Shown piece after piece: positions 47,263-56,576 of a stretch of 64,000 nt of DNA; position 1 is the first letter of the stretch; each line of letters opens with the position of its first letter. Below the pieces are notes generated by a model. The model did no database searches. It worked only from the letters and a program-made list of their open reading frames with translations, and was not told the origin of the DNA. Both the position numbers and the translations under genes were made by a program. Source of the DNA: Hanstruepera neustonica (GTDB taxonomy: Bacteria; Bacteroidota; Bacteroidia; Flavobacteriales; Flavobacteriaceae); assembly GCF_002895005.1 (NCBI RefSeq), contig NZ_POWF01000007.1, forward strand, positions 124,001-188,000. The letters run 5' to 3'.

Positions 47263-49221
47263 ATGAAAGTATTTTATTTATTTATCTTCTTGATTTCAGG
47301 ATTATCCATTTATGCTCAAGATAGTTTTAATTCAGAAAGCTATATTGTAACAAAAAATGATTTAGAGTTGAACAGTTATTCAAAGGATTCAACTGCTAAT
47401 GCATTGGTCATTTATGAAAAGGGCAATAGTTACATCGATAAAAATACTTTCAAATTAATTTTTGAACACCAACAAAAGCTAAAAATATTAACACGGGATG
47501 GATTTGACAAAGCTACTATCACGCTTTATTTATATAACAATGATGGTAGAAAAGAAAAAGTAGAGGACATAATGGCTATAACCCACAATAGTGTTAATGG
47601 ACAAGATGTTAAAACGCAGCTTGATAAAAGCCAAATATTTACCGAAAAATACAACGACAATTACACATTAGTCAAATTTACGCTCCCGAAAGTTCAAGAA
47701 GGTTCAGTTATCACCTATAGTTATTCAATTGAATCTCCTTTTATTTACAAATTTAAAGGTTGGGATTTTCAGGATGACATACCAAAACTTTATAGCGAAT
47801 ATAATACCAGTATTCCTGCAAATTATGAATACAATATTAAGCTTGTAGGCAGTCTTCCTTTAGTTAAAAACGAATCCGGTCGTCATATTGAGTGTATAAG
47901 ATTAAACAATGGAGGTTCAGCAGATTGCTTCACCTCCATATATGCCATGGAAGACATACCAGCCTTTATTGATGAAGACTATATGACTACGCGAGAAAAC
48001 TATTTGGCAAGTATTGATTATGAACTGAAGATATTTAGAGGGTTTGATGGAACCGTTGAAAATATTACCAAAACATGGAAAACTGCAGATGATGAATTAA
48101 AATCAGACCCTAACATTGGTAGACAATTGATAAAAAATGTTTCTTCTAATGTTTCCATAGCTGATAGTGTTCTCACTGAGTCCAATTTGTACAAGAAAGC
48201 AAAAGGTATTTTTGAATATGTCCAATCTAATTTTGTTTGGAACGGTGAATACAGTATATATAACAACTCATCGGTAAAGGATTTAATAAAAAATAAAAGT
48301 GGTAATGTTGCCGAAATAAATATTCTTCTGCATAATCTACTTGATGACAATGGAATTAATGTTTATCCAGTGCTTGTCTCAACAAGGAATCATGGTTTAC
48401 CAACCAAAATATATCCAGTCATTTCTGATTTCAACTACTTAATCGTTCAAGCTGAAATCAATAATAAAATTTACCATTTGGATGCTACCGATCCTTACTT
48501 GAGTTTTGGAATGTTACCATTTAGATCTTTAAACCAATATGGCAGAAAATTAGATTTTAAAAATGGGAGCGATTGGATTGATATTATACCTAGTAAAAGA
48601 TCTACAATTTCAAGAAAAGTTCAATTAGAAATCAATTCTGAAGGACTCATTTCGGGCTCATTGAATGCCAATTCAACTGGCTATCATGCACTATCCAAAA
48701 AAGAAGCGTATTTTGATAATCCTACAAACTATTACAAAACCAATAAAGACGACCATCCTGATTTAGATATCCTTAATCATGAAGTAGAACACAAAGATAA
48801 AACGAGTTTTAATTTTGTCGAGGATATGGAATTCGAATATGTTGCTGAAGATTTAGGAGGTGTTTTTTATTTAGATCCTTTTGTTTTCAAGTTTTTCAAA
48901 GAAAATCCATTTAAACTTCAAGAAAGAACTTACCCAATAGATTTTGGCTATAAAGATTCTTTCCTATACAATCTAAATTTATTTGTTGACGAAAGCTACG
49001 AGATTATTGAAGTTCCAAAACCTCTTAATGCCAAATTACCCAATAATTCAGGAGAGTTAGTTTTCAAGGTTTTAAAGAACGACAACAATATTCGCATCTA
49101 TTATAAAGTTGATTTTGACAAGGAGATTTATGAACGTGAATATTATAGTTATTTAAAAAAGTTTATGAATGAGGTTGTTAACTCTGAAAACAATTCACTA
49201 ATAGTGATTAAGAAAAAATAA
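47263..49221 (+). CDS. DUF3857 protein with degenerate transglutaminase domain
   Basis: This 652-residue protein has a signal peptide (about 1-19, ending IYAQ). A DUF3857 region (about 40-240) follows. A transglutaminase-like region is near 310-420. In active transglutaminases, Cys lies in a GxC segment, then His and Asp follow. Here the Cys position is GNVAEIN and the His position is NYLIVQ, while DATDP remains, so catalysis seems lost. It probably serves as a periplasmic structural protein. It starts 3 bases after the previous stop. Confidence 0.85.
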   Translation: MKVFYLFIFLISGLSIYAQDSFNSESYIVTKNDLELNSYSKDSTANALVIYEKGNSYIDKNTFKLIFEHQQKLKILTRDGFDKATITLYLYNNDGRKEKVEDIMAITHNSVNGQDVKTQLDKSQIFTEKYNDNYTLVKFTLPKVQEGSVITYSYSIESPFIYKFKGWDFQDDIPKLYSEYNTSIPANYEYNIKLVGSLPLVKNESGRHIECIRLNNGGSADCFTSIYAMEDIPAFIDEDYMTTRENYLASIDYELKIFRGFDGTVENITKTWKTADDELKSDPNIGRQLIKNVSSNVSIADSVLTESNLYKKAKGIFEYVQSNFVWNGEYSIYNNSSVKDLIKNKSGNVAEINILLHNLLDDNGINVYPVLVSTRNHGLPTKIYPVISDFNYLIVQAEINNKIYHLDATDPYLSFGMLPFRSLNQYGRKLDFKNGSDWIDIIPSKRSTISRKVQLEINSEGLISGSLNANSTGYHALSKKEAYFDNPTNYYKTNKDDHPDLDILNHEVEHKDKTSFNFVEDMEFEYVAEDLGGVFYLDPFVFKFFKENPFKLQERTYPIDFGYKDSFLYNLNLFVDESYEIIEVPKPLNAKLPNNSGELVFKVLKNDNNIRIYYKVDFDKEIYEREYYSYLKKFMNEVVNSENNSLIVIKKK

Positions 49222-49239
49222 ATTATATTTATTTAATCT

Positions 49240-50118
49240 ATGCAGCATTCAAAACCACATAAATCTTGGAAAGATCAACTTCATGAAATTATTTATGAGG
49301 CAGACACACCTTCTGGAAAATTGTTTGATGTTGTTCTCCTCATAGCCATTTTAGCGAGTATTTTATTGGTCATGCTTGAGAGTGTTAAAAGCATTGATGC
49401 CCAATATCATACTTTTTTAAATATTTCTGAATGGATTATTACGGTTCTGTTCACAATAGAATATGTATTGCGAATTATTACGGTTAGAAAACCTATAAAA
49501 TATATAACCAGTTTTTATGGCGTTATAGATTTACTTTCAACTATTCCAAAATATTTATCACTTATTTTTGCAGGCACGCATGCATTAATTGCATTGCGGG
49601 CATTACGATTACTGCGTGTTTTTAGAATTCTAAAATTAGCACGCTATTTAGGGGCTTCAAATCATTTGGCTTCGGCCATAAAGTCTAGTCGTGCTAAAAT
49701 TTCTGTTTTTTTGTTTGCGGTTTTAATTGCAGCTGTCATATTTGGAACCATTATGTATTTAGTTGAAGGCGAAGAGAGTGGTTTTACCAATATCCCTAAA
49801 AGTGTTTATTGGTGTATTGTAACCTTAACAACGGTTGGGTTCGGAGATATTGCTCCAGTAACACCATTGGGGCAATTTATTGCAACCATTATTATGATAC
49901 TTGGTTATGGTATTATTGCCGTACCAACAGGCATTGTTTCTGCGGAATATACCAAGAAAGCCAATGATGATTTAAAATCAGGGCCAATACCACCACATCC
50001 CAATGAACCCATTGTTCACTTAAACTCACAATGCTGCGCAAATTGTTTAAATGAAAAACATGTTGATGGCGCTGAATATTGTTTTAAATGTGGTTGTAAA
50101 TTACACCATGACAAATAA
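49240..50118 (+). CDS. Ion transporter (potassium-channel type) with C-terminal Cys cluster
   Basis: This 292-residue protein has six predicted membrane segments (S1 to S6). An S4-like stretch rich in Arg is ALRALRLLRVFRILKLARYL, and the pore has TTVGFGD (about 199), a potassium-type filter. After S6 the tail carries CCANCLNEKHVDGAEYCFKC, which resembles a zinc ribbon. This is a Kv-type VIC-superfamily channel; the ligand and gating are unknown. Its stop overlaps the miaA start by 11 bases. Confidence 0.88.
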   Translation: MQHSKPHKSWKDQLHEIIYEADTPSGKLFDVVLLIAILASILLVMLESVKSIDAQYHTFLNISEWIITVLFTIEYVLRIITVRKPIKYITSFYGVIDLLSTIPKYLSLIFAGTHALIALRALRLLRVFRILKLARYLGASNHLASAIKSSRAKISVFLFAVLIAAVIFGTIMYLVEGEESGFTNIPKSVYWCIVTLTTVGFGDIAPVTPLGQFIATIIMILGYGIIAVPTGIVSAEYTKKANDDLKSGPIPPHPNEPIVHLNSQCCANCLNEKHVDGAEYCFKCGCKLHHDK

Positions 50119-51022
50119 AACACTTATTTCAATTGTTGGTCCTACAGCAATAGGCAAAACATCCTTAAGTATTGCTTTAGCAAAACATTTTAAAACGGAA
50201 ATCATTTCTGCAGATTCACGTCAATTCTTTAAAGAAATGCAAATTGGAACTGCTGCACCAACTCCTTATGAACTTCAGGAAGCTCCTCATCATTTCATAC
50301 ATCACAAATCTATAACGGATAACTATAATGTTGGAACGTTTGAGACAGATGCCCTAACTAAATTGGAAGAGCTCTATAAAAAACACCATGTTATCATTAT
50401 GGTTGGTGGTTCAGGACTTTATGTTGATGCTGTTACGAAAGGGCTTGATGATTTTCCAAAAGTTGACTCAACAATAAGAAAATCATTAACTGAAACTTTT
50501 AATAAAGACGGTTTATTACCGCTTCAAAAGCAGCTTGAAGTGTTGGACCCCAAAACATATAAAATGATTGCCATTGATAATCCACATCGTGTGATGCGTG
50601 CTCTAGAGATTTGTATTGGTACTGGCAAACCCTATTCGTCATTTATCAATAAAAAGAAAAGCAATAGACCATTCCAAACCATAAGTATTGGCTTAACAGC
50701 CGATAGAAAAATTATTTACGACCGAATTAATCAACGAGTTGATAACATGATGGAAGAAGGACTATTGGATGAGGTTAAAAGTTTAAATCAACATAGAAAT
50801 TTAAATAGCTTAAATACCGTTGGCTATAAGGAGCTTTTCAATTATTTGGACAATGAATGGACATTGGAGTTTGCCGTTTCAGAAATTAAGAAAAACAGTA
50901 GACGCTTTGCAAAAAGGCAACTGACTTGGTTTAGAAAAGATGAAACCATTCAATGGTTTGACTTTGAATGTAAATTAGACACTATTATTGATTATATTGA
51001 TAGAAAATTAATTTCATCATGA
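50108..51022 (+). CDS. miaA: tRNA dimethylallyltransferase
   Basis: MiaA adds a dimethylallyl group to A37 of tRNAs that read UNN codons. The 304-residue protein has the P-loop GPTAIGKTSL (11-20), DSRQFFKEMQIGTA, and GGSGLYVDAV. The start at 50108 overlaps the channel stop by 11 bases, and homologues begin this way. It is followed by a small secreted protein with an ATGA overlap, so a polycistronic message is likely. Confidence 0.96.
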   Translation: MTNKTLISIVGPTAIGKTSLSIALAKHFKTEIISADSRQFFKEMQIGTAAPTPYELQEAPHHFIHHKSITDNYNVGTFETDALTKLEELYKKHHVIIMVGGSGLYVDAVTKGLDDFPKVDSTIRKSLTETFNKDGLLPLQKQLEVLDPKTYKMIAIDNPHRVMRALEICIGTGKPYSSFINKKKSNRPFQTISIGLTADRKIIYDRINQRVDNMMEEGLLDEVKSLNQHRNLNSLNTVGYKELFNYLDNEWTLEFAVSEIKKNSRRFAKRQLTWFRKDETIQWFDFECKLDTIIDYIDRKLISS

Positions 51023-51531
51023 GAAAACTAAATTTATTCATTTTAATCTGTGTTTTTGGAATTTCATTGAGCTATTCCCAAAACGAAGAAACTCTGAAAG
51101 CCATAGACAATCAAATATGGAAACCGTTCACTATCGCATTTGAAACCCATAATTACAGCCTTTTTGGTAAGTTGCACACTGATGATTTAGTGCGCATAAG
51201 TGGTGATGGCAAACGCGTTCAAGGTAAAGAAACTTACATTGCCGGATATAAAGAAAGATGGAATAACAGTTCGAGTAAACAAACTATTTCATTCCGGTTT
51301 TTAGAACGTTTGCACGATGACAATGCCGCATCGGAAAGAGGCATTTATAAATTATCCTTGAATCCCAACACCGAACAAGAGCAAAATTATTATGGCAAAT
51401 TTCATGTGATATTAAGACAAGTAAATGGTGTTTGGAAAATTGCTGTTGATTATGACTCATCGGAAGGTAATACTATTAATCAAGATTCCTACAACAAGGC
51501 ATTTGCCATTGATGACTATGACAAGTATTAA
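51019..51531 (+). CDS. Secreted NTF2-like protein (DUF4440-type)
   Basis: This 170-residue protein has a signal peptide (about 1-20, ending SYSQ) and then an NTF2-like domain, similar to DUF4440: LKAIDNQIWKPFTIAFETHNYSLFGKLHTDDLVRIS, then RQVNGVWKIAVDYDSSEG. Its start overlaps miaA by four bases. It ends in a terminator. The function is unknown. Confidence 0.82.
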   Translation: MRKLNLFILICVFGISLSYSQNEETLKAIDNQIWKPFTIAFETHNYSLFGKLHTDDLVRISGDGKRVQGKETYIAGYKERWNNSSSKQTISFRFLERLHDDNAASERGIYKLSLNPNTEQEQNYYGKFHVILRQVNGVWKIAVDYDSSEGNTINQDSYNKAFAIDDYDKY

Positions 51532-51558
51532 AAAAAACCCAGCAATGCTGGGTTTTTT
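51531..51558. terminator. Bidirectional terminator between NTF2-like gene and rprY
   Basis: CCCAGCA (51538-51544) / TGCTGGG (51546-51552) forms a stem with an A/T run on each side. It can end both converging transcripts. Confidence 0.88.
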
Positions 51559-51587
51559 ATTTATAATAGAAAGAAACTTATTGAATT

Positions 51588-52298
51588 TTATTCATCATTA
51601 TTAATGACTAGCCTAAACCCTTCTCCGTGAATGTTTAAAATTTCAACTTTTGGATCTAGTTTTAGATACTTTCTTAATTTAGCAATATAGACATCCATAC
51701 TTCTTGAAGTGAAATAGTTATCATCTCTCCAAATTTTCGTCAAAGCTAATTCACGAGGCATCAAATCGTTTTCATGCAATGCTAAAAGGCGTAACAATTC
51801 ATTTTCTTTTGGAGACAGTTTAATTTGCTCGCCTCCATTATAAGTCAAGAAGCGAAGTTTAGAGTTTAGATCAAAGTCTCCAATTTTAAATTGAAACTGC
51901 TTACTATCTGCAACCGTTTCGGTAGCCTTACGCTGCATGATAGCTTTTATTTTCATCAGTAGCACCTCACTATCAAAAGGTTTGTTTAAATAATCATCAG
52001 CACCTACTTTATAGCCTTTTAATACATCTTCTTTCATAGCTTTAGCCGTTAAAAAGACTATAGGCACTTCGGTGTTTTTTTCCCTGATTTCTTTCGCAAG
52101 CGTAAAACCATCTTTATAAGGCATCATAACGTCCAAAATACAAAGATCAAAATCATCTTTTTTGAACTTCTCAAAACCTTCCATACCATTTTTGGCATGG
52201 GTTACTTCATAATCGTTCATGATTAAATAATCCTTTAAAATGGTTCCGAAATTCGGGTCGTCTTCTACTAATAAAATTTTCTTCTGTACGTCACTCAT
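51588..52298 (-). CDS. rprY: Response regulator, OmpR/PhoB type (probable RprY)
   Basis: This 236-residue regulator has a receiver domain with VEDDPNFG, the phospho-acceptor Asp in CILDVMMP, and KPFDSEVLL, followed by a winged-helix DNA-binding domain (SPKENELLRLLALHEND, RSMDVYIAKLRKYL). The gene pair and the receiver sequence match RprY of Bacteroidota, which controls a range of surface and stress genes; the name is from this resemblance. It lies 3 bases after its sensor kinase gene. Confidence 0.9.
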   Translation of the reverse strand: MSDVQKKILLVEDDPNFGTILKDYLIMNDYEVTHAKNGMEGFEKFKKDDFDLCILDVMMPYKDGFTLAKEIREKNTEVPIVFLTAKAMKEDVLKGYKVGADDYLNKPFDSEVLLMKIKAIMQRKATETVADSKQFQFKIGDFDLNSKLRFLTYNGGEQIKLSPKENELLRLLALHENDLMPRELALTKIWRDDNYFTSRSMDVYIAKLRKYLKLDPKVEILNIHGEGFRLVINNDE

Positions 52299-52301
52299 AA
52301 C

Positions 52302-53876
52302 TTATGATATTAATGGAAGTTTTATAATAAAGGTACTTCCTTTTTCTTTTTCACTTTCTACGGATATGTGCCCTTGATGATCGTCAACTATACGTTTGAC
52401 GTATGCCAGGCCAAGTCCATGTCCTTTTACATTATGTATATTTCCTGTGTGCTCTCTATAAAACTTTTCAAACACACGCTTTTGGGCAGCTTTACTCATA
52501 CCGCTACCCTGATCTTTTATTTTTAAAATGATGTTTGTACCTACATTTTCAGTGTAAACATCAATTTTGGGAGCATCTGGAGAATACTTAATGGCATTAT
52601 CCAGAATATTAACGATGACATTAGTAAAATGTGATTCATTTGCTAAAACCGAAGATTTCTCTGCTTCCAAATGGGTTTTAATGAAACCCTTTCTATCCTC
52701 AACAATCAGCTCCACATGTGTAATGGCATCTTCAATTAAATCATGCAATTTTACACGGTCTTTACTAATGTTTAATTCATTCTTTTCAAGTTTAGATATT
52801 CTCAATACATTTTCCACCTGGGCATGCATGCGCTTGTTCTCATCTTTAATCATTTGAAGATATCGCATAACCCGCTCTTTGTCCTCAATAACTTTAGGAT
52901 TCTTTATAGCATCCAATGCCAAGTTAATGGTTGCAATGGGCGTTTTAAACTCATGCGTCATATTATTGATAAAATCAGTCTTAATTTCTGAAATTTTACG
53001 TTGCTTGAATAATTGCAATAACGCACTTGAATATGCTATAATAATGATTGATGTGAAAATAATCGACAACAGCGTCATTCTAATTATAGAAGACTGTACA
53101 AATTTATTCCGCTTGGGAAAGTTCACTAACAATCTGTAGTCATGATTGCCTATTTCGTCAGTAAAAACTGGTATACTAAAAGTGGAAGCCTTCTGTAATT
53201 CAAAATTGTCACTTTGTACTTTTGTAGCCAAATCATTACTATAAATGGCAAACTCGAAATCGAGATCAATCCCATCTTCTTGAAGTTTTTGACTCAATAA
53301 TTCAAATATATCCCTATCAGTTACACGCTTGTGAATTGGTTTTCTACTGGCAAATATCTTAAAAGATTGATCTAAAATAAGCCTTTCAGCTTCGGTTAGC
53401 CTACCTTGCTTAATAATTCTTGAAATAGGATTAACATTAATTTCATTATCTAAAGAAGGCTGATTACTATAAATTTTAGTTTCAGTACTATTTAGAATCC
53501 GTTTGATGTTTAAACTATCTAAACCCATGTCAAAGAGCGATGAAGATAACTTATAGTTTTCTTCTAAAATACCACTACGGGTAATGAGCGTTTCATTAGT
53601 ATCGCTATTTTGCTGGTAAATAAACAATTGAGAAATAGCAACTGTATCCGCCTGCTTTTTTTGATCAACTAAATCTTGATACTTAAAGTAATAACCTTCC
53701 AATTCCTTTTCTTCAATTTCACGAGAAGTATAGATTAAGGCTCTTTTAACTTTAAAGTCAAATTGCTCTTCTTCATTTTTAATGGAGTTGTTGATATAAT
53801 ATGCCTGAACAAATATAATTCCGACAAGCGACAAACTCATTAACAACACCAATATGATGAATAACCTTTTGCTCAT
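52302..53876 (-). CDS. rprX: Sensor histidine kinase (probable RprX)
   Basis: This 524-residue kinase has an N-terminal membrane helix (about 4-25), a periplasmic domain of about 230 residues, and a second membrane helix near 265-285. It then has a dimerisation domain with the phospho-acceptor His in NNMTHEFKTPIATIN and an HATPase domain (N box NAIKYSPD, GSGMS, GHGLGLAYVKRI). It partners with RprY downstream. The upstream gap contains repeats of TAACATTT. Confidence 0.92.
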   Translation of the reverse strand: MSKRLFIILVLLMSLSLVGIIFVQAYYINNSIKNEEEQFDFKVKRALIYTSREIEEKELEGYYFKYQDLVDQKKQADTVAISQLFIYQQNSDTNETLITRSGILEENYKLSSSLFDMGLDSLNIKRILNSTETKIYSNQPSLDNEINVNPISRIIKQGRLTEAERLILDQSFKIFASRKPIHKRVTDRDIFELLSQKLQEDGIDLDFEFAIYSNDLATKVQSDNFELQKASTFSIPVFTDEIGNHDYRLLVNFPKRNKFVQSSIIRMTLLSIIFTSIIIIAYSSALLQLFKQRKISEIKTDFINNMTHEFKTPIATINLALDAIKNPKVIEDKERVMRYLQMIKDENKRMHAQVENVLRISKLEKNELNISKDRVKLHDLIEDAITHVELIVEDRKGFIKTHLEAEKSSVLANESHFTNVIVNILDNAIKYSPDAPKIDVYTENVGTNIILKIKDQGSGMSKAAQKRVFEKFYREHTGNIHNVKGHGLGLAYVKRIVDDHQGHISVESEKEKGSTFIIKLPLIS

Positions 53877-53956
53877 CGCTCAAAATTAACATTTTAACAT
53901 TTAGATGTCTTAGCATTTAACCTTACATTAACAAAAATGTTAAAAATATAGTGTAA

Positions 53957-54541
53957 TTAATTGATTGTCAGTAGTTTTTCATGGACATCCATAACTTGCT
54001 GACGCATTTTATCTAAATCAACATTCTCTATTATAAAATCAGCTTTGGTCATTTTTTTAGCATCACTTAACTGATTGTCCATAATAGCTTGGACCTTTTT
54101 TACTGTAGTATTATCGCGTTCCATGACCCGCTTAATTCTCAAATCTATTGGAGCTGTTACTAAAATTGTAAAGTCACAGTTTTTGTGACCGTTTGTCTCA
54201 AACAATATAGCCGATTCCTTCAAAACATATGGGCCTTTTTGATTTTTTACCCACCTATTAAAATGCTGACCCACTTTAGGGTGGACAATACCATTCATTT
54301 TTTCAAGCAATGATTTATCATGAAAAATTTTATCAGCAATAAATGGTCTGTTGAGTTCATTATCAGTATAAGCCAGTTCACCAAATAAATCAATCAATTT
54401 GCGTTTAATAACTTTAGATCTGTTCATCAAGGCTTTTGCTTCATCATCAGCTATATAAACAGCAATTCCCAGCTCATTAAATACTTTTGCGACCGTAGTC
54501 TTACCGCTTCCAATACCTCCTGTTAATCCTACTATTTTCAT
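53957..54541 (-). CDS. coaE: Dephospho-CoA kinase
   Basis: CoaE performs the last step of coenzyme A synthesis, phosphorylating the ribose 3'-OH of dephospho-CoA. The 194-residue protein has the P-loop GGIGSGKTT (about 8-16), AKALMNRS, HPKV and LFETN, as in the family. Its start overlaps the YbbR gene stop by four bases (ATGA). Confidence 0.96.
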   Translation of the reverse strand: MKIVGLTGGIGSGKTTVAKVFNELGIAVYIADDEAKALMNRSKVIKRKLIDLFGELAYTDNELNRPFIADKIFHDKSLLEKMNGIVHPKVGQHFNRWVKNQKGPYVLKESAILFETNGHKNCDFTILVTAPIDLRIKRVMERDNTTVKKVQAIMDNQLSDAKKMTKADFIIENVDLDKMRQQVMDVHEKLLTIN

Positions 54542-55500
54542 TCAGTAATAATATAATCTATTTGTTGCTGACCAACTCTAACATTTTTAACTGTTTTAGG
54601 GCTTTTCACCACTATGGGGCGTAAAAATGGTTGACTTTCTGATAGGTCAGCAAAATTGCATTCAACTTTAAAATCATCTCTGCTGATATTGTTAAAGTTT
54701 TGTAAACTCGTGTAGTAAGAAACATTGACAAACTTGGGAAAATACTTAATGTTTAAACTATCTGGAACATTCATGACTTGAACAGGAATTTTAAGATTGC
54801 CTTCAGTAAATTTTCCAACTTGAGCAGTCACATTGGTATGAGTATTTGAAAATTTCAATTCTTCTTTTGATTCAGGTAATTTGAGACTGATTTTAACCTG
54901 AATATCTTTTTTTATATCTTTTAATAAAATCGTATCTGTTTGAATACTGCTTATTTCAGAAATGAGCATTTCAGGACCAATTATCCTAATGGAATCAGGC
55001 TGTAATTTAAAGGACTCGATTAAATCATATCCCAAACTAAAATTTAGCTTGTGGTTGACAATTATGGGCACTTTTTTAGTAGCATTAATATCATATTTAA
55101 ACTTTAACGTGTCAGGATTGATATTAGTCACTTCAACATTTTTATCAAATTGTGCAATGATGTCAGAATAACCTACTGAACTATTCCAAATATAACAGCT
55201 ATCATTTTTTACAATGTTTTTAGAAAAATCAATATCAATTACTGGAGTACCAACGTAATACTTTAATAAATTGAATCCTTGAGTCTTCAGACTCACATTT
55301 AGAACACGATCATTATCGAAAAGTACATATTCTTCTGGAACATTAAGTTTATTAATATGAAATGCAATTGTATTGGTGTATGACCTAGATAATTTAGTTA
55401 ACAAAAGAATACCAAAAGAAATCGATAAGAATATAATGAAAATATTTATTTTCTTATTCTTTATTGAAGATATAATTTTCGATTTCAGACTTTTAATCAT
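54538..55500 (-). CDS. YbbR-domain protein
   Basis: This 320-residue protein has one membrane helix near the N-terminus (INIFIIFLSISFGILLLTKL) and repeated beta-strand modules as in YbbR/CdaR proteins: VPIIVNHKLNFSLGYDLI, then LKIPVQVMNVPDSLNIKYFPKFVNVSY. YbbR proteins often neighbour, and may regulate, cell-wall or cyclic-dinucleotide genes. Here it overlaps coaE and a glycosyltransferase at both ends (ATGA). Confidence 0.85.
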   Translation of the reverse strand: MIKSLKSKIISSIKNKKINIFIIFLSISFGILLLTKLSRSYTNTIAFHINKLNVPEEYVLFDNDRVLNVSLKTQGFNLLKYYVGTPVIDIDFSKNIVKNDSCYIWNSSVGYSDIIAQFDKNVEVTNINPDTLKFKYDINATKKVPIIVNHKLNFSLGYDLIESFKLQPDSIRIIGPEMLISEISSIQTDTILLKDIKKDIQVKISLKLPESKEELKFSNTHTNVTAQVGKFTEGNLKIPVQVMNVPDSLNIKYFPKFVNVSYYTSLQNFNNISRDDFKVECNFADLSESQPFLRPIVVKSPKTVKNVRVGQQQIDYIITE

Positions 55501-56504
55501 GACTTAAAAAATAATTCTGGAAAATGCTCTTTTGGATCTTTCTTTAAAATATTGATTGCAAAAACAGATTCAATAAATCCATATCCATATCCCACAAATT
55601 GCAGCAAAACAGCTATTATAGCATAGCATGCTACCAATATATTTTTCGTTTTTAATAAGGATACTAAAAAAACGAGAATAACATAAAACCCATATAACAA
55701 TATTGGCCAAAACCACTTATAAAATACTAATAAAATAATGGAAATCAATAATCCAAAAACAAATAAAAATGGGAACCAATAGGTTACCTTTTTCGTATCT
55801 GGATGCCATAGGTTGAGTATGGGCCTAACTTTACCAAATTTATTGACTTGGGTATAAAATTTGCCCCATGATATGCGTCTTTTATGATAAACAAAAGCTT
55901 CCGGGATAAGTTTCGTTTTAAAATTCAATTTCCAAAGGCGAATGGATAAATCAGGATCCTCTCCTGGGTGAATGTTGCCAAAACCATTAGTCGCTAAAAA
56001 GGCCTCTTTAGAAATCCCCATATTAAAACTCCGAGGTTGAAATTTATCAATACAACGCCTACCTCCTCGTATTCCTCCTGTTGTTAAAAAAGAGGTCATC
56101 GCAAAATTGATGGCTTTCTGCAAATTAGAAAATGAATCCTTTGCGGCATCAGGGCCACCATAACAATCAACAAATTCCGATTGTAGACTTTTATTTACAT
56201 AAAATAAATAGTTTTTGGGTAAAATACAATCGGAGTCCAAAATTATAAAGTAATTGCCCGAAGCATGTTTCATCCCAAAATTCCTTGAATCTCCTGGTCC
56301 AGAATTGGGCTTAACAAGGTATACAATGTTTAAGGTGCTTTTAAAAGAATTTACAACATCAACAGAAGCTTCGGTAGAACCATCCTCAACAATAATAATC
56401 TCAAAAGAATCAGTAAACTCAAGGTTAGCAAAGCTCTCCAATAATTCTTTAATTTCATTGGGACGATTAAAGACTGGAATAATGAATGAATACTCTAACT
56501 GCAT
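55497..56504 (-). CDS. Family 2 glycosyltransferase, membrane-bound
   Basis: This 335-residue protein has an N-terminal GT-A domain: YSFIIPVFNRPNEIKELL, then IVEDGSTEASVD (DxD-like) and LDSDCILP. C-terminal segments (about 245-300) include several hydrophobic helices. It transfers a sugar to an unknown lipid or polymer. Start 56504 gives MQLEYSFIIPVFNRP. It is the first gene of the run with YbbR and coaE. Confidence 0.9.
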   Translation of the reverse strand: MQLEYSFIIPVFNRPNEIKELLESFANLEFTDSFEIIIVEDGSTEASVDVVNSFKSTLNIVYLVKPNSGPGDSRNFGMKHASGNYFIILDSDCILPKNYLFYVNKSLQSEFVDCYGGPDAAKDSFSNLQKAINFAMTSFLTTGGIRGGRRCIDKFQPRSFNMGISKEAFLATNGFGNIHPGEDPDLSIRLWKLNFKTKLIPEAFVYHKRRISWGKFYTQVNKFGKVRPILNLWHPDTKKVTYWFPFLFVFGLLISIILLVFYKWFWPILLYGFYVILVFLVSLLKTKNILVACYAIIAVLLQFVGYGYGFIESVFAINILKKDPKEHFPELFFKS

Positions 56505-56528
56505 AGAACAAATGTAAATAAACCCATA

Positions 56529-56558
56529 AAAAAAGCCACTCAATATGAGCGGCTTTTT
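56529..56558 (-). terminator. Terminator of the T9SS-secreted protein gene
   Basis: GCC(A)CTCA (56535-56542) pairs with TGAG(C)GGC (56546-56553) with one A-C mismatch and a 3-base loop, with A/T runs on both sides. It lies between the T9SS protein gene and the glycosyltransferase start. Confidence 0.65.
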
Positions 56559-56576
56559 AAATATTAAAATGAATTA

